Notes under the pieces: model-generated
What the model saw: the letters and a program-made list of their open reading frames with translations, nothing else
Told to the model about the DNA's origin: nothing
Databases searched by the model: none
Assembly: GCA_024349245.1 (NCBI GenBank)
Contig: JALDNG010000901.1
Location: 28,913 to 92,912 of the forward strand
Source of the DNA: Neodontobutis hainanensis
Lineage: Eukaryota; Chordata; Actinopteri; Gobiiformes; Odontobutidae
DNA: 64,000 bases
Direction: 5' to 3'
Shown: positions 1 through 13,110 of the stretch, one piece after another
Numbering within the stretch: the first letter of the stretch is position 1
How the letters are laid out: every line of letters starts with the position of its first letter
Translations under genes and position numbers: made by a program

Positions 1-3000
1 ATGTGGATAAATCTTTTTTAAAAATTACTTTTTAAATAATTTAAATTATTAGATCACTTGTAGAATTTAAATTTTTAACTACAAGTTATCTTATATTATG
101 TTTATAGAAGTTGTTAAATAATAACTCAGGAAAATTTTTAATATTTATTTTGGAATTCAAAATTTCGTTTGTCAATGTTGGAAAAAATATTTTAACCCGA
201 AGGATGACGGGAAAATATCGATTTCCCTACAGTTAGGATCTTTTTTCTTCAGGTAGATACACTTCTTATAGTTAGAGAAACATACAATTCTTTACATGGA
301 CCACATCACTGAAAATTAGATTCGAGAAATGTTTCAAAATAGTTTGTCCTGTTTTCCTTTTGTTACTTGTATCTTAAATATTATTGTCTTGACATCCATT
401 GTATAAAACTTTAAAATAAAATGGTAATCTTATAAAATGTTTTCAATAATTTAAATTAACCAAAATAAATTAATTTTAAATCCATTTATGATTTCATATA
501 TTTTCTAAATAGTTGATTGATGCAGTTTTAAATCAACAACAGATAATAATTCATATACGTCAAAGAATTTCCAAAAGTATTTTTTAAATGAATATATCTT
601 ATAGTATGCACAATTCATGAAAATAACTGTATAAATTGTCTTATTTGTAAATATTAATTTTTTTAATTTTATCAATCATCAGATTCTAGGGGTTAAAAAA
701 ATTTAAAAATAGTTAATATATTGAAATTATTCAGATTTTTACGTTTATAAACTTGTTAATTTTTTCACGTCAATGAAAACCGTGTTTTTTGAATTTGATA
801 AGTAAATTACCGTTTTTTGAACTATTTAATTTATTGTGTCATAAAAACAAAATTTTCTTTTTTTATGTAATCAAATAAAATTTAAAGATTCCAAAATTAT
901 TCTTAAATACAATCTTCATCTAAATTATTCAATTTTAGCTCACTCGATTCATTATTATGAAATAAAATTGCTTCTGTAGTGAAATCAAAAATGATTAATT
1001 TTAATTTATGTTAAATATAAAACCCAAAACGAAAGAATTCTTTTATGCTGTGAGATATCTAACAGAAGCGTGAACGATTCTGTTGATCCTCTCTTGGCAG
1101 TTTTGAATTATATTTTAATTTAATTCTGTTTTAACAAATTTAACTTTCAAGTAATAATGTCGGATAAGATTATTTTTATTAGCCATTCCATTTTCTTTAA
1201 AGATAAGTAATTTTATATTCATGTAAAATGTAAATATTCCAAGTTTATCATTAAAATCTACATTTTAACAGTAAGCACTCCATTTATAATTTAAAATGCA
1301 GATATAAACATATAAATCCGATGAATGGGTTAGCATTATTTAAATTTCTGAAAAATAATAAATACTTCAAGCAGTCAAAAAAATGTTTCATCAAACTGAT
1401 TGATTCAAAAAATAAAATTATGTAAATTCAAAATTGTGATAATCGTTTGTAAAATCTCCTTTTTAGAATCACAAAATTATCAAAAATAAAAACACATTTT
1501 TCTTGAAAACTATTGAATTTTCATGACATTAAAAATTGACACAGATTGTTGATGACATTAAATATATATAGTTTGTTAACTGAGAATTTTGAATTTCGCA
1601 TGATAAAGATAGAATTCTTAGTTTTATGGTATATAGTTTTGTCATTGATATTTTTCATGAAAATAATACAATTAAAGTTTTAATATCCATTGTGCATGCA
1701 ATTTAATATTCAATTAAAAGATATTTTTAAACAGAATTTATATGAAAATATAAACAGGAAAATTAACGAACCATACTCAGGGACTTATTTATTTACCTTT
1801 GTATTTCACGAATCTTACTGCCATGTTTTTTTTTCAGTTTTGATTTTTTCTGATTTGTTTCATCTCATAATAAAATAATTAAATATCTTAACCTTTATGA
1901 AGGAATCCTTGACATCAACTATTAAACATTTGAAAATAAAAGATGAAAATGTTGAGTTCTGCCTGAATTTTTAAAAAATATTATTTCTTTAAATCTACAA
2001 ATATTTAAACCTAGGAATAATAAGAGTATGTTATTGACAATACAAGACTTTTGTCCTTTCCACCAATAAATTTTATCCGTTTACATATTCTATCTCATGT
2101 TTAACTTCTCCTTTTTTGGCTCTAGCAATACAGATAATTTTGAAACCGGAAGAAAAAATAAAATAATAATTCAAACAAAATCATCTTTACGATTGTTGTT
2201 TTTAAGATTTTTTAATCATTTAATCTTAATAGAATATATATTCCACAATCAATGGATTAGGAATTAAATTACTAAGGTATAAAACATGTACGAATTTTCA
2301 ATATTTTAAAATTGTTTCAATTGATACACAAAGTGAAACGAACAATGTTATTTTTCGAATTTATCTCTTCATTTAATACATCATCTCATAATTATAATTT
2401 ATTATCTTGTCCGCGTGTGTTTAAATAATTTTATTTCTTAATGTGATAACAAAATTTGTTTCACATAGATATAAAAAAATATAAGAATATAAACTTCAAA
2501 AAATTATTTTAAAATGAGGAATTATATATTTCTTAAATAGGTGGATTTTTGACAAAGGATTTTAATAACAAATTAATGTTATTTAATGTTCTATGTACAA
2601 TTATTTGTTTTGAAATTTATCTATTTCCTTTCACTTATTATATCTTTTTAATTTTTTTAACGAATTTAATTCAATCATAAAATAATAATATTTACAAATA
2701 AATATTTCATTATGGATAAAGATATCATAGTGCGTTTAATTAAACAAAAAATATATTTAAAAGTAATTTATGATTGAATAAATTTAGAAAACATTTATTA
2801 AGGAAAAGATAAATTTAAAAATATGAAAAACGTTTTATGATTGAAGTCAAGATTAATTTATTGCTAAAATGATTAATAATAAGAATTATACAATAAGCAC
2901 ATCTCTCTTTAATGATCACAATTTATAATAGAATTTTAAATGTCTTTTAAATATATGTGTTAAATAATTATAAATTTGTTAATTTATTCTTATTTTTACA

Positions 3001-4680
3001 TTTATTTAAATTTAATTCTCAAAAAATTGAATTAATTATCTGAAATTTTTTACATCAAAATAAAAAAATGAATTTTTTCATATTGTCATAAAATTCGATG
3101 AAATATCTCATTAAATTTTTAAATCCCATGAATGAACATATTTGACAAAATATCGATGAATAAATTTTTAAGATTAATTGTATACAAACAAAATAAATAT
3201 TTTACCTGAGTTGAAGCAAACTCTCTTATAATTTATTAATTCGTTTTGAGGTTGAGAGAATATTTAGAGATATATTTTAATAAAATAAGCTTTCAATTTT
3301 TATTATTCTCAAATTTCTAGATAAATAAAAGAAATTATTGAAAATCTCAATAAATATTTTTAAAAGATTATTTTTTAATTAAGCATAAATGATTTTTCGA
3401 GATGTCTTAAATTAAAAAAAAGTACGTAATTTAAATATCTCAGTGTCAAAAATACCTGGCATATAAATTTAAAGATTTGATATAATTTTTTAATGACATA
3501 AAATTCGAACAAATGTGATTTAGATACAATCAGTACAGATTAAATTAAGAGGACGTGAACCTTGTTTTTTCTATTTTCGTAAATTTAATCTATGAATCTT
3601 CATCAAATGAACACTTTTATAAATCAACGAATTATATGCCTTATATTTCAAAGTTTATCATATTCTTAAAATAAGTTTTGTTGCAAAAATTACTTATATC
3701 ATAAATTTAAATTTAATATTTGTTCATTTTTTAATCTTTCTTGAAGTAAAGATTTTCAGAAAATTTTTACATGAATTGAGATTTAATGATTCATTTTTAC
3801 ATAATTGAACTAATTTATTTTTCGAAATATGTTTTCCTAATAACTTAATTTTCGTTATTTTTTGATCATGGATTAAAGTCAATTTTTAATTTGTTTAATA
3901 TTTTAAAATTAAAAAGATTACGTGTAAAAATGTATTAATTTAGGTTGTCAGAAAAAGATATATTCCCCGAAACATTTCCGAAATTAGAAAAGCTGTAAAT
4001 TATCATATAAAACCTCGATGTATAGCCTTAAAAAAATAATTTTGTCAACCATTCAAATTCTTAAATCCTTCAAAGAAGGTAAATTTTAACAAAACAGAAA
4101 TATTTGTGAAAATTATTTTTGGATTTTAACCAAACTCATGTAAAAATAAATTACTTTTAAAAATTATATACCTTATAAGAATAATCTTTTCAAGGGAAAA
4201 AATCATTTTTAGAATTTTTATAAGGGGGTATAATTAGCAAATTTTAAGAAAATAACAACAAATTTAATTCAGCTGCAGAATGTTAAGATTTTACCTTGTG
4301 AATGTGAATAACATATCATTAATAAATACTTCATATATTTCACAATAGCTCATTGAATTATTTAACATAAATTTCGAAAAACTGAAGCTTTATAACAAAA
4401 GTAGAAAACTAAATATATTGCTGGATTCCTCTCCTTTGTTTAAAATAATAAATATTAGTTTGATAAAAATCAAAATTGAGAATTCAATGAATTTTAAGAA
4501 AATTTAAATAAGATCTTAAATTTTCAGTTTCGATGCATAAAAAATTTTAATTTCCAAAATTAGTTTTGTTTATCTAGTATATAGATAAATGAAGTAATAT
4601 TTGCACCCAATAACTTAATTCTTGAAATTAATTGAAAATCAAATCAAAATGAAAAATTTATTCACGGTTTATAACGAAAA
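1..4680. other. AT-rich stretch without recognisable genes
   Basis: Very A+T-rich sequence full of stop codons in all frames. I see no chain of exons, no RNA gene and no transposon motif. The few frames open for about 60 codons have low-complexity products rich in Phe, Ile, Lys and Asn and are probably chance. Confidence 0.6.
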
Positions 4681-5293
4681 ATGAGCAATCCATAAAGAAA
4701 TTAAAGATAGTTGTGTGCCAGATAACCAACCAAGGATTCGAAAAAGAGAGAAGCAACCTCGAAACACGACAAACGAAGCAGATAAATGTTTCGAAAACAT
4801 GAACACGCATGATATTAGGTTTTTCAAGCAGTTACGTAATCGTTTGAATCAATAGCTTAATTCTTGAAATAAATTTTTTAATTTTTAATAAATATTTGAA
4901 AATAAAAATGCGTATAATTTAATTTCACCATTATTTCTCTGTCTGATGGTTGATTCAGAAAGACTAGAAATTTATCCATAGAATCCTCCACATTGATTTT
5001 GTGATTTATGCAAATTATTCGTAAATTAAATCCCTTCCATTCAGTTTTAATCTTAGCCTCGCAACGAATTACTGAGTTCGTCAAAACAGACATTACATTT
5101 TTATTGGATTTAAAATAGGAGAGATTTCTAGCGTGTATTTGATTTGGTAAATTGCGATTATGTCATCTTCAGCCTGTCCCCGATAATTATGAATTTTTGC
5201 GTTGAACATGATCAAAATTTGAGAGTTAATTCATGTAATACAGATCTCAATAGTTTTCCTCTAAGATGTCTTGAAATGTTCATTTGTTACTGC

Positions 5294-6023
5294 TCATTCA
5301 TGAACCATGTGGTACATAATTCCATGAGTATTCATTAAATCAATTACATATATATTTCTTCTTAGTTCTGAAAGAATAGTAAAGTAGGCAGATGATCCAA
5401 ATTCACTTCTGCCTTGTCTTGATCTTGTATCAAAAATGAACTCAGCCTCATCAATCTAAAAATAATTTTTATTGTCGTTCTTTTTTTCAAAAATTCTTTT
5501 AAAATTAGTGTATTCCACTCTGGCATCGAGAATTTTATCTCATTTCTCAGAGCTACAACCAACTGGACATTTGTTAAAGTTAGTTTGACATCTTTGAAGA
5601 CATCTATCACTTTGCTGCTTGAAGACTGAATGCTAAACGTCATTTAAAAAAGTTATCAAGATATTTAATTACAAACATGCATCTTTAATCAGCAAAGGCA
5701 AGTAGAAGATTCTTGTCCTCCATACATAGATTATTACACCTATATACTCCACGCTAACTCACAAATATGCTCAGTTTTTAGGTGTATCTGTATAATGATG
5801 TGTTCCGTTTATGTTTTTAACATTTAAGATATGGCTGAAACAGATTACTACTCTATGTTTTCCATAATACTCGTGGTCGATCATCTTCAGAGATGATTCT
5901 CGCCTTTTGTTGAGTTTGTAATTTTCGTTTCTTCTTAAAACATTCTAATTTTCTTTTAATTTCGAAATATTCTGCATGTTGAAGTCTTCGCCATTCAATC
6001 TGCTTCATTTGTAGTATTTTCAT
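5294..6023 (-). CDS. Unresolved coding-like segments (unknown gene, minus strand)
   Basis: Not a named gene. Several consecutive minus-strand stretches have protein-like composition unlike the surrounding AT desert. 6023-5871 opens with an ATG preceded by a good acceptor (CTATTTTAG) and encodes a 51-residue, strongly basic, probably helical segment (WRRLQHAEYFEIKRKLE, then Lys/Arg-rich), ending in a GTATTA donor. 5455-5294 encodes a segment containing FDTRSRQGRSEF and YFTILSELRR. A frame between them (5643-5362) is open for 93 codons and may be partly coding or a shadow. A further open stretch lies at 5093-4878. I could not join these in one frame with the ~23-nt introns used elsewhere in the window, so this is either a real gene with a few sequence errors or a decaying copy. 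The family is unrecognised. Confidence 0.3.
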
Positions 6024-6120
6024 GAATGCTAAAATAGTTTTTGAATTTTAGATTGGATTTGTATAACAATAATTTTTGATATTTTTTAAATGATTGTACC
6101 TGTTCCGAATAAACCTTTAA

Positions 6121-8620
6121 TAATATTTTAATTTTCCCAATTTTAAAATATTATTAATTTTAGATTCAATCTATTTCTAGAATTAAGTAATTGATTTCAA
6201 CGATTATGTAATAATTGCAAGAATTACGTTTTTGTTCACAAAGATTATGTTATAGATAACAAGGATTGCGTGTTTGAGATTGCGACGATTACATGTTTTG
6301 TTGCAACTCTCATGTGATTGGTTGAAATACCCCATATTAATATTTTATTACTCTAAGATTTTATCCGATATATAAAATAATTATCAATAATAACTTCATT
6401 ATCTTTGGGTTAATAATATAAAAAATTTTGGTGTTAGAAATAGTTATCACATTTCATATCCGATAAAATTTTATTTGTGTAAGATATTCACACTTCTCAA
6501 AATTTACTCTGTAGTTTCTATTATGAAATAAAACATTATTCACGGCAGAAGCAAACGGAAATGTGACACATGTTTCATAAAATAGAGGATTGGGTATAAT
6601 CTGAGTCTATTCCACGATAAAACCTCTTACTAGTTTCCCAAAATGACAAGATAACATGATGTATTGGCCAAAGTAAGTGGAAAATATTATAAAACATATA
6701 GTAACTTTAATAACTTAAATAATTTCTTAGACTGTCAAATTTAATAGAGAAACGTACATTTAAATTCGTATCACCTTGATTTCTCAACAAAAATGAAACA
6801 AGTTTTTGTTTGAGTACGAAACATAGTCATATTTTCAATTATTTCTACACAATCAATTTAATTGATATCAATCGTTGTAATTTTATGTTTATCATTGTAT
6901 TTTTATCATTTTTGGTACTTTAAAATTTAGTTTCAATTTTATCCTGAGCATGCTCAAGAGATTGCTCTCTCTATTATACTATTTTATGTCTGTTCTAAAG
7001 AAATTTAATTAATTTCTGTCTTAATTATTAATTTTGATAAATTTGTTTCTTCATCTGATTATTATAACCACCTGTAAAACACATTTAATTATTTCCAAAA
7101 TAATAATTTGCCATCTGTCAAGTCATTATCCTTGTTTTGTTATCTTAGTATTCCATAAATGGCGGTGATTATAAATCATCAAATAATTATTCAAATGCGT
7201 TGATTAATGGAGTGTCTTCATAGAATGCTGATCTTTTAAGTATATTCTAATATACAAGTTAAAAAAGTGACTTTAAAATTTATAAACAAAACAATTGTAT
7301 ATTTTGTCGATACAACGCTCATCGAGACTTTTTAACATCATTCTGGCATTTTTAATGATTTAAAAATATCAAGTATTTAAACTAATATATTCCTGCTCGG
7401 TGGTTATCTTTGTTATTTTATCATCTAACCTGCTGATGTTATTTTAAAATTATTTTAGGTGTTTATTCTTAGATTAGTTATCATTAATTTGGTATTTTTA
7501 TTTAGATTGTTAGCTTAAACTCAGTGTCTTTAACGTGTATATCGTTCATATTTTGAGGTTTTATCGCCATAAAAATGTTTATTTTATTGGTGTAATATAT
7601 AAATTATCTAATTACTTTTTCGGAAAAGTAAATCTTTTAATTTCCCCATGATCTCAATTTTACTTTTTTATTTTAAATATGACTGAAAAGTAATTTCACA
7701 AGTTATTAAAAATATTCTCTGGAGGTGTGCACGTTATACAAAAGGAGAATAACTCTATGAGAAAGATTAATAATGAAGAATTTAATTTTAGCTTATTTTT
7801 TAAATGATTACTAAATTGTTTTAAAGCACACCACAAATCACTTCCATTTAAAATTTTATATTATAAATAAAAAGTTTTTTTCAATTATGAATTTCATTTA
7901 TTACTAAATGTACTTATTAAAAATTAAAATAGATTTTAATAATCGCATTAAATGAATTTTTATTAAAATATTTACGTCATTGTTAAATTATATAAAAGAA
8001 TCTAGTTTTCATAACGAGAAATGAAATAGTTATTCAAAACTTATGTTAGTTTTAACAAACTCTAGCTTAAGTTGACAACTATTAACTGTCTCTAAAAATA
8101 TCCATTATCAAGCTGCACGTATCTTGTGAATGAAAAATTGAAAAGAATGTAAATTCTTAAGAATTTGAAAGTTGTATAAATTGTTTAGTTCCGTTTGATG
8201 AATTCAGTTTACTGCCGCTTTTGGAATATTAACTACAAAGAAGGACTTTTGATGTTCATCGGTGAAGAAAGTCTTGAAAGCTTATTGTTGTTCTGAAAAC
8301 CTTTTCACTCCGATCAACAAGCTATCTCAAACATTTGAAATAATTGTGAGTACTTCATTTCAAAATTTAGTCTATTAAGTGTGAATTTTTCATCGTGACC
8401 CTGAGTGCAATTTTTGATCCATAAAGCTTTCTTGAATAAATAGATATGGTGTATTCGCATTGTCACATTTAATATTCTTTGGTTTGCCCGATAGATGTAA
8501 GTCCATATAACTTAGTGACTGTTTAAATATGTTTTTACGTTTTATATCATTGGAAAAATTACAAATGGTAAATATATGAATTTTCTAAGGCTATTATGGC
8601 GTATTTGTTCGATTTTCTGC
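6121..8620. other. Intergenic stretch, nothing recognised
   Basis: A+T-rich sequence. A palindromic GAGCATGCTC lies near 6946. I saw no supported exon, RNA gene or repeat. Confidence 0.5.
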
Positions 8621-8632
8621 TATAGGATACAG

Positions 8633-8813
8633 ATGGTAAGTTCGGCTTGTTCGTTTCAACCGAGAAAAAAGGCGGGAGAGCTAGATATCGAACTCCAATC
8701 CCTTTTTGAATGGTAAATTATAATTATGATCTTGCTTTGGTCTGAGCATTCTAAATTCTGACACAAACCCAATTGAAACAATACACGAAATTCGGGGAAC
8801 TAATCTTTTTTGA
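8633..8813 (+). CDS. Possible two-exon coding fragment, unknown product
   Basis: A G+C-richer island. ATG at 8633 opens 26 codons plus two bases, ending with KKAGELDIELQSLFE. A GT-AG gap of 34 nt (8713-8746) then leads in frame into about 21 codons containing NSDTNPIETIHEIRG, up to a TGA at 8811. The 34-nt gap equals the first intron of RPL35A in this window, which supports a real splice. However, a second frame through the first exon is also open and protein-like (GKFGLFVSTEKKGGRARY), so the frame is not certain. No family is recognised. The TGA follows a run of six T, so a missing base could hide further coding sequence. Confidence 0.25.
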
Positions 8814-11639
8814 TGATGAGCCTCATTTTATCAAGTAAGTCTAACATTAAACATTTTAATTATTTTTTAACTCAAATAGAAGGATAATATACTTTAATCT
8901 ACGTTTAAACCGTAATACGGTTCAATTGAGTTTGTTGTATAAAATACATGAAATCCAAGTTAGTATTTCGAAAATCATAATATTCTGGCATCTACTAATT
9001 AAGAAGGTTTATTCTTCTGGTTGAACCATTTCAAAATGATCGATTCCGTTATCATAATTATGAATTTGGGCTTTTAATGTTTATCATATCGCAAAGGGAT
9101 TTATGATACATCGGCCATTTTATTTCGAACAATAAGAGCTAGTGTAAATATTGTTTCGACATTCAATATTTTATTTAATTTCAATTTCTCGAATCAAGAT
9201 TTATTTTAATAACATGTTCTTTGGTGCGTTTTGAAGATACTAAGACGTTTTAAAAAGTATAAGGCAGCTTCATAAATTTTCCCACGAACACCGGTAAGAG
9301 TGAGGATTATTCAAAGTGCAAGTAACATTGATTTGAAACGTTTAGATCCTTAAATCGTTCAATGGATAACGCGTCTTTGATTTCATAATTTTAGGATCAG
9401 TATTGGAATTTATTGAAATCATGTTAAGATTAACGTTTAGAAACGTCGCAGTGATTGGCTTGAGAATATGCTCACAAAGAATGATCTCTTTTCTCATAAG
9501 TATCACAGGGACTTCTCAACTTTAATTATTTTTTATTCTCTGGTTAATTATAGCCTGTAGTCTGTGAGTATCATTCGAAGATTTAATTTTGATTCTTTGA
9601 GATCAGATCATGGTCATGATAACTCATAGTATACTGGTACTTCAGCATCATTTATTTCCGTTTTAAGGTAAAAAACCGAATTTATTTTGAGAATATATCA
9701 CTTTATATATTTGAGAATGGCATATATCCCGTTTTAAAGTATTTTAATATTAAATATAGATAAAAGTTTTAATTAAAAATTTCTAGCTGTTGCTTTAGTT
9801 CCTGGTTTTGTCGAGATTTGTTTTATAAGATATCTAATCGTACTTCCAATTTTGATGATCACTTTAAATGATAATTATAGATATTCATATTTGTGTGTTT
9901 AAGGAATGATTGTTTGGCTGTTTTTAAGATTGGAGTGTGTGTAAAATAGCCATAATATATAACTGGTAATATTTTAGATCGTTCAAATATATCTATTATG
10001 TTTTTATAGTTGATTTAGGATACTATCTCAAAAATTCATTTAATTTCATTATTTTCTCAAATCAAATCTGCTACCAAAACAGTGCTCTTAAGCATTATAT
10101 GTCACGAGATTTCAAGCAAAACGACAACGGGTTCCTTGTTTCGTTTTAATGTATTATATTTTGATATATCGCCTGCATTTTAAATTCTGAGACTTTAAAT
10201 CTATCAAAGTGTATTCGTGTACATTTTGGATGTAAAAACTCTCTTTTCCTCTTTGATTTACTTGCCATTCAATTTAGTAATCATTAAAATATGTATTCAT
10301 CTTGCATCAAAGCAGCAATTAATTCATGTATGTGAACAGAATAAACTTAAACTTTTAATTTCGGCATGTACTGATTTAACATTTGTGATGATAACGCAGG
10401 CAGGTAGAAAATATTCAGAAGGCAACGGATCATGTTTACTCCATAAAATTTTTCAAAATTTATCTCAAATGACGTAACCACAAGCAAAACTCCTGTGTCT
10501 TAAGTCAGACTGAGTGAAAATTAAAGAAAGTATCAAGATATTTGTTAACTTTCTCATGCTAGTTTACAGCATCGATAGGACACTACGTTAGCAAATAATA
10601 TTATATCTAATTCAGTATGGCTTTGTTTCAATTCAATAGGATTGACACGTAATTTCTCCAAAATATCATGAAGTTATCTCTTGATGCTATGTATCTCAGC
10701 TATGTTTGAGATAATTTTTATTATTTTTCAAATGTGAGACTTAATCCAAATGCATTTTAGGGAATGACACAAATCGATTTATTGTATAATGTCCCTTAAA
10801 TCGTTCTATATTGATGTAAGATTTAAACTTCTGAACTTTGGATTCAGATGTTAAATTTTATCTTTACATTGAGTCATCATCTAATGTAATTATTTTTCTT
10901 TTCACAACTACAATGAACGAAATATATATTCCTTCAACACTAAAAGGTTATTCCCCTAATACTCAGTTGAATGAGAGTTGATTATTTTCTGAGATCTTAA
11001 AGGACAAAAATAAGTATAAAATTGTTCAAAGTTTGTTTATTTCTTTTGTTGAAATGCATGTAGCATGATCTGAAATTTCTTGTGATCCATTATCTATTCC
11101 GATGAACACTACACTTTGCTTGTTTTAAAGATTTATCGATAACTTCTTCAATGTACTAAATGATTACTGTTAATCCGCATGTGGTAAAGAATGAATAATC
11201 GTAACAAATTTAGATACAGCTATCAATTTTGTGACTTAAACATCTTACAGGATGGGAAGAATCATTGAACAAATTTAATCACGAAGAAGTAAATATTTGA
11301 TCGGTACAATTTTTAGTAAATCTGGTATAGAATACGGCAGTGTATTTATTAAGGAATGTAGGTTTATCTTCGAATATCCAATTATATTTCGTGAACACAA
11401 AGAATTTTCATTTCGAAAGTTAAAAATAGTTACATTGATCATTCAAGTAAATTTCTGTTTAAGAATGTTTTTCGTATTATTGAAACGTACAAATCACCTG
11501 AATATATATCCGCATTTATTCTGATACCTTAAAAATATTCATAGGGTACCTTCTGCATATCTTCAGAATTATATTTTGTATTTTAAATCCAAAACAATTA
11601 AAATCAATATTTAACCAGTAAACATTTCTTTTATAATAC
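8814..11639. other. Intergenic stretch, nothing recognised
   Basis: No supported exon chain. Frames open for 75-86 codons at 10217-10477 and 11297-11524 lack protein-like composition or plausible splice partners and are taken as chance. Confidence 0.5.
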
Positions 11640-13110
11640 AATTATTCTCTAGTTTATTGAATTGTTTGACCAATAACCGTGTTCCCGTTGTATCGTTTAT
11701 TAAGCATAAGTGATTTTGATAATTTCATTCAAAATAATCTTGAAACGATGGTAAAAATCTAGATGTCAACGCAAACGTCTGAGACAAAATTAGCAGTATT
11801 TAAATTGCAATGACTCATCTGTTGAGTTGAACATTTAACCATGTATATGTCTTTTAAAAAACAAGTATATTCTAATTTATTGGTTTGTTGGGCCAATAAA
11901 CGTGTTCCCGTCCCATTGATTAGACCTTGGTGATTTTTAAATATCTACTTCTCATCTATTGAGTTCAATATTTAAACAGTTTATGTCTTTTAAAAAACAA
12001 GTATATTCTTATTTATTGGTTTGTTGGACCAATAACCGTGTTCCGGTTCCATTGATGATAGCATAGTGATTTTGAAATATCTCATTCTCATCTATTGATT
12101 TCAATATTTAACCAGTTTATGTATTTTACAAAACGAGTATATTCTAATTAATTGGTTTGTTGGGCCAATAACCGTGTTCCTGTTCCATTTATGATAGCAT
12201 GGTGATTTTGAAATATCTACTTCTCATCTGTTGATTTCAATATTTAACCTGTGTATATGTTTTTTATAATACCAGTATATTCTAATTTATTGGTTTGTTG
12301 GGCCAATAAACGTGTTCCCGTCCCATTGATTAGACCTTGGTGATTTTTAAATATCTACTTACCATCTGTTGAGTTCAATAATTAAACAGTTTATATCTTT
12401 TAAAAAACAAGTAAATTCTTATTTATTGGTTTGTTGGGCCAATAATCGGGTTCCTCTTCCATTGATTAGCTTGTTGATTTTGAAATATCTACTTCTCATC
12501 TATTGAGTTCAATATTAACCAGTTTATATGTATTTTAAAAAACAAGTAAATTCTAATTAATTGGTTTGTTGGGCCAATAATCGGGTACCGGTTCCATTTA
12601 TGATAGCATGGTGATTTTGAAATATCTACTTCTCATCTATTGAGTTCAATATTAACCAGTTTATATGTATTTTAAAAGACAAGTAAATTCTAATTAATTG
12701 GTTTGTTGGGCCAATAATCGGGTACCTGTTCCATTTATGAACCCTTGCTAATTTTAAATATCTACTTACCATCTGTTGAGTTCAATATTTAAACAGTTTA
12801 TATCTTTTAAAAAACAAGTAAATTCTTATTTATTGGTTTGTTGGGCCAATAATCGGGTTCCTCTTCCATTGATTAGCTTGTTGATTTTGAAATATCTACT
12901 TCTCATCTATTGAGTTCAATATTAACCAGTTTATATGTATTTTAAAAAACAAGTATATTCTTATCTATTGGTTTGTTGGGCCAATAATAGTGTTCGCGTT
13001 ATATCGTTAATGAGGCATCATTGATTTTGATTATTTCATTCAAAAAAATTATTAAACGATAAAAATCTAGATTTCTAACTCAAACGCTTGAAACAAAATT
13101 TACAGTTTTA
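11640..13110. repeat. Tandem array of ~136-bp units with three-unit higher-order structure
   Basis: The landmark TGGTTTGTTGG followed by CCAATAA recurs at about 11881, 12017, 12152, 12291, 12427, 12562, 12699, 12834 and 12969, giving spacings of 135-139 bp and about nine units. Units three apart are the most alike: unit 1 matches unit 4 (CGTCCCATTGATTAGACC in both) and unit 5 matches unit 8 (CCTCTTCCATTGATTAGC in both). This gives a higher-order period of about 407-410 bp. Each unit holds an inverted repeat, ATTGG...CCAAT, extended to TTATTGG/CCAATAA in several units, which can form a hairpin around TTTGTTGGG. A longer related unit flanks each side (about 11640-11880 and 12965-13110). Both flanking units contain TTTCATTCAAAA and AAAATCTAGAT segments missing from the inner units. 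No coding capacity is seen. Confidence 0.97.

Noticed and set aside
10217..10477. 86-codon plus-strand frame
   Set aside because: Length is within chance for this base composition, no domain, and no plausible neighbouring exons.
11640..13110. CRISPR array
   Set aside because: Units are ~136 bp with diverged sequence throughout and no short identical repeats separated by unique spacers; it is a eukaryotic satellite.
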